From NCBI GenBank assembly GCA_964345925.1, contig CAYFSP010000041.1, positions 1 through 14,598 on the forward strand: DNA of 14,598 bases. Direction: 5' to 3'. A model generated the notes under the pieces. It made no database searches. It worked only from the letters and a program-made list of their open reading frames with translations, and was not told the DNA's origin. Shown here piece by piece: positions 6,553 to 14,072 of this stretch. Numbering within the stretch: position 1 is the first letter of the stretch; every line of letters begins with the position of its first letter. Made by a program: the position numbers and the translations under genes. This stretch comes from Miniphocaeibacter sp964345925. GTDB taxonomy: Bacteria > Bacillota > Clostridia > Tissierellales > Peptoniphilaceae.

Positions 6553-7929
6553 CTATTGTCCTACTTTTATGTTTTTAATTACAACAAATTTCTTAGGAGC
6601 ATAGATAACTGGTGTAGCGTAGTAGAATAAACCAAATCTTTTAACTGGTGCTGTCATAGCATAGTCTAATTTAAACATTGGAGCTAATTCTTTAAGTGCT
6701 AGAGAGTCTTGTGTGAAATCTCCAACTATCATTTGAGCTGTATTTGGTAATACGTCATTAACGTCTACAAATACTGTTTCTTCTGATTTATTTCTTGATT
6801 TTGCACCAATTCTTGCTATTTCATAGAATTGATTTTTGTTAGCTTCTGTTCTATAAATTACAAAATAATCTGGTGGGAATGTTTGTGATGCTGAATTTGT
6901 AATAGTTAATTTTACCCCAGCTGTTGCTGTTGAGTCTGTTACTACTACTGGTGTAGCTAATTCAACTGGTACTGATTTTCCTTTGTTACTCATAGCTACA
7001 ACTGCATATTTATATTCACCTGGTGTGAATTTAGCGTCTAATACTGTTGTGTCTGTATCAACTGATAATGTTGGTGGTGTAGGAGCTTCTTGTCCGTATG
7101 CTATATCGTTAGGATTTAAAGCTATTAAACCTCTTCTCATAAATACGTCTGGTTTTAACCCTATTGTTCCACCTACTGTGTTGAATTTAGTTAGAACTGT
7201 TCCACCTACTAATTCTTCTGCTCTATCATTCATTAATTTTCTTTGATCTGGATAGTAATTTTCTGAAAATCTTGATGCTACATCTGTTGGCATATAAGCT
7301 GTTGTTGCTATACCATAGTTGTTTAAGATAATTTCAGAAGCTCTATTCAAGTTTTTATCTGTTAAATCTTCACCTCTAAGGTCAATGTTATTTCCTTCAT
7401 ATGTTTTCTTTAGAAGTCCATCCCATTCAGTACCTTCTTCTCCACCTGGTGCTAATGTAGAATCTCCATAGAATAAAGCTTTTTCAGCTTGTCCTAGCAA
7501 GTGCATGATACCATTTTTTGTTTCCAATGCTTCTGGATTTTCAGTAGTTCTAACTAGTCTATTGATTAAGTCTGTTACTGATCTAGTAGTAGTCATACAT
7601 TTAACTTTAACAAAATCTCTTGAATAGTTAGCTGTAGTGTCTATACCAGCGATTCCTTCTTGTTGGAAACCTGATAGATCTTCACCATAATTATCAACTA
7701 TATTATGTTCTTCTACTGTTGAGTATGCTTTTACTTTTGGAATTTCTTTCCAAAGTTTTAAATGACTTTCTTTAAATGTGATAGTTTTTAATGTTTTTTC
7801 TAGTGATTGTGGAATTAAAGCAGATCCTCCGCTATGTCTTCCATTTCCGCCTATTTGTCCGAAATTATTTGTTGATAATGATTTGTATAAGTTTTCAATA
7901 TCTCTTTGGTTCATGTTTTCAAAATCCAT
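6553..7929 (-). CDS. Phage major capsid protein, SPO1/phage K-like, with an Ig/FN3-like insertion
   Basis: A 458-aa capsid protein of the HK97 fold by inference. The glycine/serine-rich N-terminus (about residues 1-40) includes GGNGRHSGGSALIPQSLE, probably the region around the maturation cleavage. The core follows (about 45-280), with ALFYGDS, WDGLLKK and YGIATTAYMPTDV. An inserted beta-sandwich domain (about 282-395) starts APTPPTLSV and contains YKYAVVAMSNKGKSVP, VIYRTE and FVDVND, in the style of Ig/fibronectin III domains. The C-terminal strand motif is ELAPMFKLDYA ... YAPKKFVVIKNIK. These segments line up in order with the phage K capsid protein as I remember it. ATG at 7929 follows AAGGAG. 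It lies directly after the scaffold-like gene, as expected for a procapsid operon. Confidence 0.92.
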   Translation of the reverse strand: MDFENMNQRDIENLYKSLSTNNFGQIGGNGRHSGGSALIPQSLEKTLKTITFKESHLKLWKEIPKVKAYSTVEEHNIVDNYGEDLSGFQQEGIAGIDTTANYSRDFVKVKCMTTTRSVTDLINRLVRTTENPEALETKNGIMHLLGQAEKALFYGDSTLAPGGEEGTEWDGLLKKTYEGNNIDLRGEDLTDKNLNRASEIILNNYGIATTAYMPTDVASRFSENYYPDQRKLMNDRAEELVGGTVLTKFNTVGGTIGLKPDVFMRRGLIALNPNDIAYGQEAPTPPTLSVDTDTTVLDAKFTPGEYKYAVVAMSNKGKSVPVELATPVVVTDSTATAGVKLTITNSASQTFPPDYFVIYRTEANKNQFYEIARIGAKSRNKSEETVFVDVNDVLPNTAQMIVGDFTQDSLALKELAPMFKLDYAMTAPVKRFGLFYYATPVIYAPKKFVVIKNIKVGQ

Positions 7930-7960
7930 ATTCTTAATCTCCTTGTATTTTAATTTTTTA

Positions 7961-8628
7961 TTATCTATTTATTGATTTTCTTAAAAATTCTGTTGCTTCT
8001 TCTGAAATAGGATATCCAAGCTCTGCATTTGTTATATCTATATCGCTTATCGCTCTATTTCCAGCTTCATAAGCATCTGATAGCATGGTTGCAACTTGTG
8101 CCTTACTTAATGTATTAATATCTACATCTTTTCTTTGGTATTTTTCATTAATATCTATATCTTTAGTAGATAAAACTGATTTTCTCATTTTACTAATATT
8201 GTTTAATCTTTTGTTTATTGCATTCATAGATTTGGCAAAGTTAGTATTTTCTTTTGAGGTTGTCTTGATTGATTTTTCTACTGCTTCTGTGGTTTTGCCT
8301 ACAACTTTAAGCAATGATTCTAGTTGTGNNNNNNNNNNNNNNNNNNNNNNNNNNNNNNNNNNNNNNNNNNNNNNNNNNNNNNNNNNNNNNNNNNNNNNNN
8401 NNNNNNNNNNNNNNNNNNNNNNNNNNNNATAAATTCATCTTCAAAATCATCTTCTTCTATTTCGTCTGTATACTCTTCGTTGATTTCATCTTCTGATTTT
8501 TCGATTTCCTCATCACCTAATGTGATTTCTTCATCTTCATCTAGTACCTCATTTTTTTCACTTTTGAAAATTCTTTTCAATGTGTCCTCGATACTATTTA
8601 AGTTTTTCTTAAATGTTCCTTCTTTCAT
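7961..8628 (-). CDS. Probable capsid scaffolding protein, interrupted by an assembly gap
   Basis: One gene is inferred across the N-run at 8329-8428. The N-terminal part (ATG at 8628, ATGA overlap with the protease gene) has 66 readable codons: a basic start (MKEGTFKKNLNSIEDTLKRI) followed by a very acidic stretch (DEDEEITLGDEEIEKSEDE). The C-terminal part, from 8328, is open into the gap and gives QLESLLKVVGKTTEAVEK and a helical, K/E/S-rich sequence ending KSINR. Acidic plus coiled-coil composition, and its place between the prohead protease and the capsid gene, fit a scaffolding protein. The apparent start at 8314 is only an internal TTG. With 568 known bases, a single gene requires a true gap length of 2 modulo 3. 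Confidence 0.7.
8329..8428. other. Assembly gap (100 N), genuine missing sequence
   Basis: A run of exactly 100 N, a conventional placeholder. The bases on the two sides share no overlap, so real sequence of unknown length is missing. It falls within the highly acidic, low-complexity part of the scaffold-like gene, where repeated GAA/GAT codons could have broken the assembly. Confidence 0.95.
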
Positions 8629-9335
8629 TCTTTGTTGCCCTCCATTTCTTTAACTACTTTATCTACTGTAGTTTTTAAATTGTCACCATAATATCCTTTA
8701 AATACTGATAAATATGTTTCAATATCTTTAGGATTGGTGGATTTATTCAAATTGTCTAATAGACTATTTAAAACTGATGTACTTGTTTCTTCTCCATTCT
8801 TTACTCTTTGTAAAAAATTGGTTGCATGCTCTAGGCTTTCCTCTATTAAAGCTCCACCACTATCATCTGCTGTAGTCATGCTTTTAACTAAGGCCTGCCA
8901 TGTTGCTTCTGGATTTACTGGTGTACTTGTTATAGCAACGTTATACACTTTTGCTTTCTTGATTTTTCCCTGTGTATCTCTTTCAAGGACTTTACCCTCT
9001 ATAGAAAAACCAAGTTTCCTGGGAGCGTTACTTTTCTGTAAAGCTACTGCTGTTTCCCATATCCTATTACCTTCTTTTGTTGGTAATATAGTACCTTCCA
9101 CATATAACCCTTCATTTGTTACCTTTGTTCTTTCTTTGTCTGGATATCCTAAAATACAACTATTGTCATGATCTAAATTAAAAAATCCATATTCAACAAA
9201 ATCTTTTATATCTAGGCCTTGTTGAACTACTGTTTCGTTTTGTCTATCCATGTTTGGTGTACTTGCAAACCCCATTATTCGCATTTCTTTGTCTTTTGAA
9301 GATTTGCAAAATTCAGCTGGCACAAATATTTTCAA
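8625..9335 (-). CDS. Phage prohead (capsid maturation) protease
   Basis: A 236-aa serine protease of the HK97-type prohead protease group. It would act inside the procapsid, cutting the scaffold and the capsid N-termini. The probable catalytic residues are visible: His in FFNLDHDNS (H56) and Ser in KLGFSIEGKV (S111), followed by the family's YNVAITSTPVNPEA (about residues 131-144). The early MGFASTPNMDRQNE is also typical. I choose the TTG at 9335-9333 as the start because GGGGGTGAG stands just before it with ideal spacing. The in-frame ATG at 9359 would put that Shine-Dalgarno inside the gene, and it lies within the T-run end of the preceding hairpin. The stop overlaps the scaffold-like gene by ATGA. 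Confidence 0.88.
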   Translation of the reverse strand: MKIFVPAEFCKSSKDKEMRIMGFASTPNMDRQNETVVQQGLDIKDFVEYGFFNLDHDNSCILGYPDKERTKVTNEGLYVEGTILPTKEGNRIWETAVALQKSNAPRKLGFSIEGKVLERDTQGKIKKAKVYNVAITSTPVNPEATWQALVKSMTTADDSGGALIEESLEHATNFLQRVKNGEETSTSVLNSLLDNLNKSTNPKDIETYLSVFKGYYGDNLKTTVDKVVKEMEGNKE

Positions 9336-9357
9336 GTTCTCACCCCCTTTTTTGAGC

Positions 9358-9393
9358 ATAAAAATAGCAACTACCTTCTTGGTAATTGCTATT
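9358..9393 (-). terminator. Terminator-like hairpin before the protease-scaffold-capsid genes
   Basis: On the minus strand an 8-bp stem AATAGCAA/TTGCTATT, one mismatch, then TACC/GGTA close around a 5-base loop (9393-9363), followed by a short T-run (9364-9360). It follows the 69-aa gene at 9418 and ends about 25 bases before the protease start. It could be a partial terminator that lowers transcription between the portal and capsid blocks, or an RNA-processing or stability hairpin. No good promoter is visible after it. Confidence 0.55.
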
Positions 9394-9417
9394 AGTTATA
9401 TATTATTTATAGTTGTA

Positions 9418-9627
9418 TTACACCCATATTTTAGCGATCTTATCTTCGCCTAATTTTACAAGTTTTTCTATCGCTTTTTCCTCTTGTGTTGTGAAAACTC
9501 TTTTTCCATCTTCATCTTGATAAAAAACATCACTTTGTATAGAACTTAATATGTCATATACTTCATTAGCATTTTCTTTATACTTTAAATCTTTTTTAAT
9601 TTCTTCCCAATTAATACCTGTTATCAT
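9418..9627 (-). CDS. Small hypothetical phage protein
   Basis: A 69-aa protein, unrecognised, predicted mostly helical and charged (MITGINWEEIKKDLKYKENA at the start, EEKAIEKLVKLGEDKIAKIW near the end). No membrane segment or signal peptide. The ATG at 9627 follows TAAGGGGG, a strong ribosome binding site, 18 bases after the metallopeptidase-like gene, so it belongs to the same operon. It is followed by a terminator-like hairpin at 9358-9393. The position between the portal block and the protease suggests a small head-associated or regulatory protein, but nothing in the sequence decides this. Confidence 0.7.
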   Translation of the reverse strand: MITGINWEEIKKDLKYKENANEVYDILSSIQSDVFYQDEDGKRVFTTQEEKAIEKLVKLGEDKIAKIWV

Positions 9628-9645
9628 AATATCCCCCTTAATCGT

Positions 9646-11558
9646 TTAAGCTAAAAACTCTTCTATTTCTTCTATACCCTCTTCGTCTAGTATGCAAGCT
9701 AATAATATATAAGCTGTGCCTTTTAGTGAGGAATCGTGTAATGCCTTATCTAATGTTAAAGAACCAGATTTTAAAGCTGATATTAAAGTCGCCATTCCAG
9801 GAATAGTAGCATTTTCATCTGCATAAGAATTTTTAATTCTTTCGTTCACTAGAGGTTCATGCTTTTCTAACAAGTTAGTCATACTAGTATTAGATAAATA
9901 CTGATCCATTAATCTAACTGTAGATTCAGTAGTCATCTTATCTTGGTTATCTTTAATATACCCGTTTATTCCTTCGATAAAATCATGATCTCCTCCAAAA
10001 GTAGCTTCTGCTATTATTTTTCCAAAATCACCTATACTTTTACAATCACTAAATGTTGGATGTCCTTTTAGAACTGGTAATAGCGGTACTATATATTCAC
10101 TATAACTTGGTAGCTTTTTCTTTTCGTTACCATAAATTTGGCTTGTCATATATATAGCTGAAGCTTCAACTAGTGGTTCTTCAAAACTTGTATCATATCC
10201 TCTTGGAAACTGTGTATGTGTTAACTCATGTAGAACTGTACTTTTCTTAGCTAATTCAGATGATTTTGTAGCCGTATTAAGTCTTAATGACTCAAATCTT
10301 CGTTCATTTGTAATTACGTTTACTAAATAATTAACACTTCCATTAGTTTGCATTGACCTTCCCAGTATTAAAGGCATATTTACCTTTAGCATATCCATAG
10401 AAGCTATTGCAAACTCTGTTTGGCTAAAATCTTTAATACTTTGTGCTTTTTGTAAAAACTCACTATTACTATTTACTTTTTCATAGTTGTTAGTAATAGG
10501 TATTTCTTTATCTTTTGTTATATTATGTATCATATAACTTGCACTTCTCTTAGCTTTCATTACTTCTTCTTCTCTTATTGCATCTATCAATTTAATATAT
10601 TCTTCAATTTCAGCTTTATCTTTTTTATTTATTCCACCATCTCTTACTCTCGTGGCTGACCTTAAATTTGCAAGTGATCGTTTAGCATCATATAACATAC
10701 TACCATTGTATTTAGCAACCCTGCTTGTAAAGTTCTTTTCAAATTTATGTCTATAAAATTCAGCATCTGTAAATGCTTCCCAAAATTCACTATTTTCAGG
10801 AGTATTGTATTCCTGTTTTAGTTGAACTTTACCATCTATTGATTCAAACTCACCAGTATTTAACAAAGTATCTTCTATTGTATCCGTAGCACCANNNNNN
10901 NNNNNNNNNNNNNNNNNNNNNNNNNNNNNNNNNNNNNNNNNNNNNNNNNNNNNNNNNNNNNNNNNNNNNNNNNNNNNNNNNNNNNNNNNNNNNNTGATTC
11001 AAACTCACCAGTATTTAACAAAGTATCTTCTATTGTATCCGTAGCACCAACCTTTTCTTCCATTTTTTTAAGGTTTTTAAATTGCTTTGTATCGTTAAAT
11101 GTTTCAGTTGTATCACCATTTATTGCGTCTAAAAAATTTTGTGCATGTGTTAAGAATTTTTCTTTATCAACTTCATTATCTTTAGTTGATGTATTTTTAG
11201 TTTTTTTCTCTGATGTAGCTTCTTTTTGCTTAACTCCCGTTTTTTCTTTTTCAATACCTTTGTATTTTTCTTTTATAAATTGTTGTAATGTTTTGCCTTT
11301 ACCATATTTTTGATAGCTTTCAAGAACTTCTTTTTCAGTCCTCTTTTTACCTTGTTTGTCCTCAAATATCAAAGGTGTTTTTTCATCTACACCTTGTTTC
11401 TTTAAGTCTTTTTTTACTTCATCCATAGCCACAGTTGGCTTTTTCCACCTATGAGCCCTGTACTGTCCCGTTTTCGCGTTTACATTTACTTCTACAAGTA
11501 CAAGCTTACTTCTATCTACGGCTTTACTTATAGAGTCATCTTTCTTTACCCTTATCAT
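9646..11558 (-). CDS. HExxH zinc-metallopeptidase-like phage protein, 585 aa once a false gap is removed
   Basis: The gene is split on paper by an N-run (10895-10994), but the 55 bases at 10840-10894 and 10995-11049 are identical. Removing one copy and the Ns (155 bases) leaves 1758 bases, one frame of 585 codons. The N-terminal domain (about 1-75) has LVLVEVNVNAKTGQYRAHRW. A K/E/T-rich linker (about 100-145) follows, then a helical region. The C-terminal part carries HELTH (residues 392-396, bases 10230-10216) and, 17 residues on, EEPLVEASAIYM, which supplies a glutamate (E413) as in gluzincin-type metallopeptidases. Start ATG 11558 after GGAAGGAG, overlapping the portal stop by one base (TAATG). 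It is likely a virion-associated protein; substrate unknown. Confidence 0.8.
10840..10894. repeat. 55-base contig-end duplication, left copy (assembly artefact)
   Basis: These 55 bases are identical to 10995-11049 on the other side of the N-run. An exact overlap of 55 bases at two contig ends is what a de Bruijn assembler with a 55-base k-mer leaves when it scaffolds without merging. It is not a biological repeat: collapsing it restores an open frame. Confidence 0.9.
10895..10994. other. Assembly gap (100 N), spurious
   Basis: A run of exactly 100 N between two identical 55-base ends. The true distance is an overlap of 55 bases, not a gap of 100. Protein predictions that stop or start here (a 227-aa and a 406-aa piece) are artefacts. 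Confidence 0.9.
10995..11049. repeat. 55-base contig-end duplication, right copy (assembly artefact)
   Basis: Second copy of the 55 bases at 10840-10894. On the minus strand both encode the same peptide, running from GATDTIEDT to LLNTGEFES, which should occur once in the protein. Confidence 0.9.
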
Positions 11559-13078
11559 TAAATATCTCCTTCCATTATTTCATCTATACCTAGTATTGAT
11601 TTAGTTATTTCTGTTTCCTCTTCGCTGTCTTCACCATCGTCAAAATTAAATCCATCAAATAGCCCTCCTGATTGTCCTTGTGGTTGATAATAAGGAGTTA
11701 ATATAACATCTCCACCATCTAATGGTTGCATACCTTTTTCTTCTCTTAATTCATTAATAGTCATATATGTAGCGACTTTATCTTTGTCTATTGCAATGAT
11801 AGATTCTTCGCTCTTATCATCTATCCCCTCAAATACAAAAATAAATTCCTCGCCAAACTCTGCAACTATTTGTTTGTTGATTGTGTTTTGAATGAATTGT
11901 AATAGAGGTACTAAACCTTTATCTTTTGAGTGTCTATACTTCTCTTCGTTAGAACTATTAAATATACCTCCACCAGTACCACCAGCTCCACCATTATTTG
12001 GGAAGTTGATTTCTGCTGGATCTATCTTGTAAATAGCACAACAAATATTTATTAAGTAGTTTATCCATTTCTCAAATACCATTTCTCCGCCTGATTGAGC
12101 AATGTTTATAAACTCTAATTCTCCAGGTAATTGAAGGACTGGTATTTTCCAAGCACCTTGTTGTCCTGATACTTGTGTTCTCCATTGTCTTTTAAACGAC
12201 TCTATTCCTCGTTGGTTAGTAAATCCAGCAGCACCTTCTTTAATGTTTAAAATACCCTTTGCCATACCGCCTTGGCTAAAGAATCTCATGTTATATTCTT
12301 CTGTATCTAAATATGAGGATAGTTGCCTAACTATCTGTTCTATTTCTGATAGTCCATAAGGTTGGAGTTCCACATCTGAACGTGGATTTCTGACTGAAAA
12401 GGCTAACTCTTCATGAGTAAAATGAGCTACAATCTGTTCTTGTACTACTTGTACAAAGGCAATTTCTTCTTCAGTATCTTCTAATTCATCTACTTCTTTA
12501 TCTGGTTTATAGTTTTTAGTTGCTGCTCTTATAGTAGAAGCATCTACCACTACTATTTCAGCTAAGTTTCCATCTTCATCCCTAACTTTTTCAAATACTG
12601 CTTGATCATATGTTAATGAATCACGTATTAGTTTACGTATAAATGTATCAAAATCGTCTCTTCTTGAATCTTTATTACTTCCACAATTTAAAATAAATTC
12701 CTCTATTTCAATTGCTTTTTCTTTTAGTAACTTGTCATACTCTTCAGTTAATTCTTTTCCGTTGTCTTTTAACTTAACTCTATATCCTATACCGTTATCC
12801 TTATATCTAGCTGGACTAGCAAACATTCCTACTTGTTCTATTCTCGTTGTTAGTATAGCTGCAATAGGAGCTACATTCTCTGAAATGATTTTCAACAACT
12901 GAAATGATAACTTGTTATTACGCTCTTTATAATCTCCAGCTAACATTAAGACGTTATTACTTGTATCATCATATACAGCTTTAGGATTTTCCATATCTTT
13001 TAATCTATTAGCATTATTAGTCCCACCACGATTAAATATTATCGGATCTGCTTTAACTCTAAATTTTCCTTGATTCAT
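11558..13078 (-). CDS. Phage portal protein
   Basis: A 506-aa portal protein, which would form the dodecameric ring at one capsid vertex for DNA entry and exit. Family-like features in order: an N-terminal helical part with ENVAPIAAILTTRIEQVGMF (about residues 67-86); DSLTYDQAVFEKVRDEDGNL with IVVVDASTIRA (about 153-185), the usual portal clip/wing pattern; the stem-like RFFSQGGMAKGILNI; and YLINICCAIYKIDPAEINFP (about 337-356), the conserved I-x-x-x-Y/F-I-P-x-E-I/L region. The tail is glycine- and acid-rich (PQGQSGGLFDGFNFDDGEDS). The start overlaps the MuF-like gene by ATGA and the stop overlaps the next gene by one base, indicating a tight operon. Length is slightly short of the phage K portal as I recall it. 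Confidence 0.9.
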   Translation of the reverse strand: MNQGKFRVKADPIIFNRGGTNNANRLKDMENPKAVYDDTSNNVLMLAGDYKERNNKLSFQLLKIISENVAPIAAILTTRIEQVGMFASPARYKDNGIGYRVKLKDNGKELTEEYDKLLKEKAIEIEEFILNCGSNKDSRRDDFDTFIRKLIRDSLTYDQAVFEKVRDEDGNLAEIVVVDASTIRAATKNYKPDKEVDELEDTEEEIAFVQVVQEQIVAHFTHEELAFSVRNPRSDVELQPYGLSEIEQIVRQLSSYLDTEEYNMRFFSQGGMAKGILNIKEGAAGFTNQRGIESFKRQWRTQVSGQQGAWKIPVLQLPGELEFINIAQSGGEMVFEKWINYLINICCAIYKIDPAEINFPNNGGAGGTGGGIFNSSNEEKYRHSKDKGLVPLLQFIQNTINKQIVAEFGEEFIFVFEGIDDKSEESIIAIDKDKVATYMTINELREEKGMQPLDGGDVILTPYYQPQGQSGGLFDGFNFDDGEDSEEETEITKSILGIDEIMEGDI

Positions 13079-13890
13079 CTTTTATCATTCCTATCTATTA
13101 CTATTGATCCATTTCTATCAAAAGTACAACCTTCAGGCATTACTTGTAGTTGGCATTGGCAATGGGGGTGCATAACGGATAATGTCGGCTTCCAGTCTTG
13201 TACCTTTTTGCCATAATTTGTTCCATTTGCTATTAGTTGATCTAATGTAAATAACTTAGGTATTACCTGGTCTTTTTCTAAATAATGTTTTTTACAATGT
13301 TTGCAAGCATCAGGATTAGGTCTTTTAAACACCATAGTTTCTCCCTTTTTATTGCTATAAGGACTTTCCCCTTCTAAAATCGCATTTGCCATACCTTCTT
13401 GTTGAGCATTTACTAATTCAGTCCTAATCACCATGTCCCAATCTTGACTTGTATCATTAGCAATTTTTCTCAACTCTTCGGCCATCCATCTTTTTGGAAT
13501 TGGTTTATCTTTAAATGCTGTGGAGATTAATCTTGATTCTCTCTTTAAAGTTTCTATCGCTAACTTATTTAGCTTTACATTTTTTCTCTCTAATAATAAA
13601 GTAAAGTCTTGTTCAGAATCATCCATTGCCAGTTTTAGAAATTCATTATCTGATATTGTTAATTCAGGCAAATACTTTTCCATGTCTTCTATCTTTATTT
13701 TCTTTTTTGTAATTCCTTTTAATTTTCCACTTCTGTATGAATGATCTATAAAGGATTTAATATTTTTAGGTATTCCTAGTTTTTTTGCTAATTCTTCATC
13801 TACTTCTCCACCTATTGGCAATACACGAAGTATATCTAAATATTTATTTATAATTTCTTGTAATTTTTTTATCTTCTGCTTGTTTGTCAT
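13075..13890 (-). CDS. MuF-like minor head (morphogenesis) protein
   Basis: A 271-aa protein. The centre has WDMVIRTELVNAQQEGMANA (about residues 151-170), matching the R-T-E-x-x-x-A-x-x-x-G core of the Mu gpF/SPP1 gp7 minor capsid proteins, which bind the portal and enter the head in small copy number. It is followed by DACKHCKKHY (C196, C199) and HPHCQCQL (H241, H243, C244, C246), the Cys/His pattern that closes this domain and may bind a metal. The N-terminal 120 residues are helical and lysine-rich. ATG at 13890 has a weak GAGGG site. It lies upstream of the portal gene and overlaps it by ATGA, whereas this gene usually follows the portal. Confidence 0.85.
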   Translation of the reverse strand: MTNKQKIKKLQEIINKYLDILRVLPIGGEVDEELAKKLGIPKNIKSFIDHSYRSGKLKGITKKKIKIEDMEKYLPELTISDNEFLKLAMDDSEQDFTLLLERKNVKLNKLAIETLKRESRLISTAFKDKPIPKRWMAEELRKIANDTSQDWDMVIRTELVNAQQEGMANAILEGESPYSNKKGETMVFKRPNPDACKHCKKHYLEKDQVIPKLFTLDQLIANGTNYGKKVQDWKPTLSVMHPHCQCQLQVMPEGCTFDRNGSIVIDRNDKR

Positions 13891-13913
13891 GTTAAACCCT
13901 CTATTTTTGTAAC

Positions 13914-13936
13914 AAAAAAAGAGCCTTTAAGCTCTT
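13914..13936 (-). terminator. Intrinsic terminator upstream of the phage head operon
   Basis: On the minus strand AAGAGC-TTAAAG-GCTCTT (13936-13919) is a perfect 6-bp stem followed directly by a run of T (to 13914). It would stop transcription coming from the hypothetical gene at 14073-14444. Only 23 bases lie between it and the MuF-like start, so there is no room for a promoter there. The head operon must be reached by read-through or antitermination. Confidence 0.75.
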
Positions 13937-14072
13937 GTTGTTAGAATCTATAAGTATACTCATATATAGGCACATGCAGTCAGTATATGCACTTATATGA
14001 CTATATTTATAATGTTTATTGTAAACAATAAAAGCATACCTATATTAGATATTATAGATACGCTTATTTATA
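13937..14072. promoter_or_regulatory. AT-rich intergenic region with a palindrome and a weak promoter candidate
   Basis: This stretch contains the inverted repeat TGTTTA-TTG-TAAACA (14013-14027) overlapping ATTGTAAACAAT (14018-14029), which could be an operator. A perfect TATAAT lies on the minus strand at 14056-14051, with only a poor -35 (AGGACT) about 18 bases before it. These may control the head operon, but a transcript from here would meet the terminator at 13914-13936. No open reading frame or RNA gene was recognised. Confidence 0.35.

Noticed and set aside
7961..8314. Separate 117-aa gene with a start at 8314
   Set aside because: The start is an internal TTG with no ribosome binding site, and the frame is open right up to the assembly gap. 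It is the C-terminal part of the scaffold-like gene.
8314..8653. Plus-strand open frames across the N-run, rich in serine
   Set aside because: The serine runs are the reverse strand of the acidic codons of the scaffold-like gene, and the frames exist only because Ns contain no stop.
9646..10866. Separate 406-aa gene starting at TTG 10866
   Set aside because: The start lies in the duplicated contig end. After removing the duplicate it is the C-terminal part of the 585-aa gene.
10840..11049. Biological direct repeat or recombination site
   Set aside because: Exactly 55 bases on both sides of exactly 100 Ns is the mark of an assembler k-mer overlap, and collapsing it restores the reading frame.
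10875..11558. Separate 227-aa gene ending after the N-run
   Set aside because: Its last residues come from reading through Ns and back into the duplicated sequence in another frame. The real protein continues into the 406-aa piece.
13937..14072. tRNA or CRISPR-like repeats in the AT-rich intergenic region
   Set aside because: No cloverleaf, no T-loop consensus and no regularly spaced repeats; only short AT-rich dyads.
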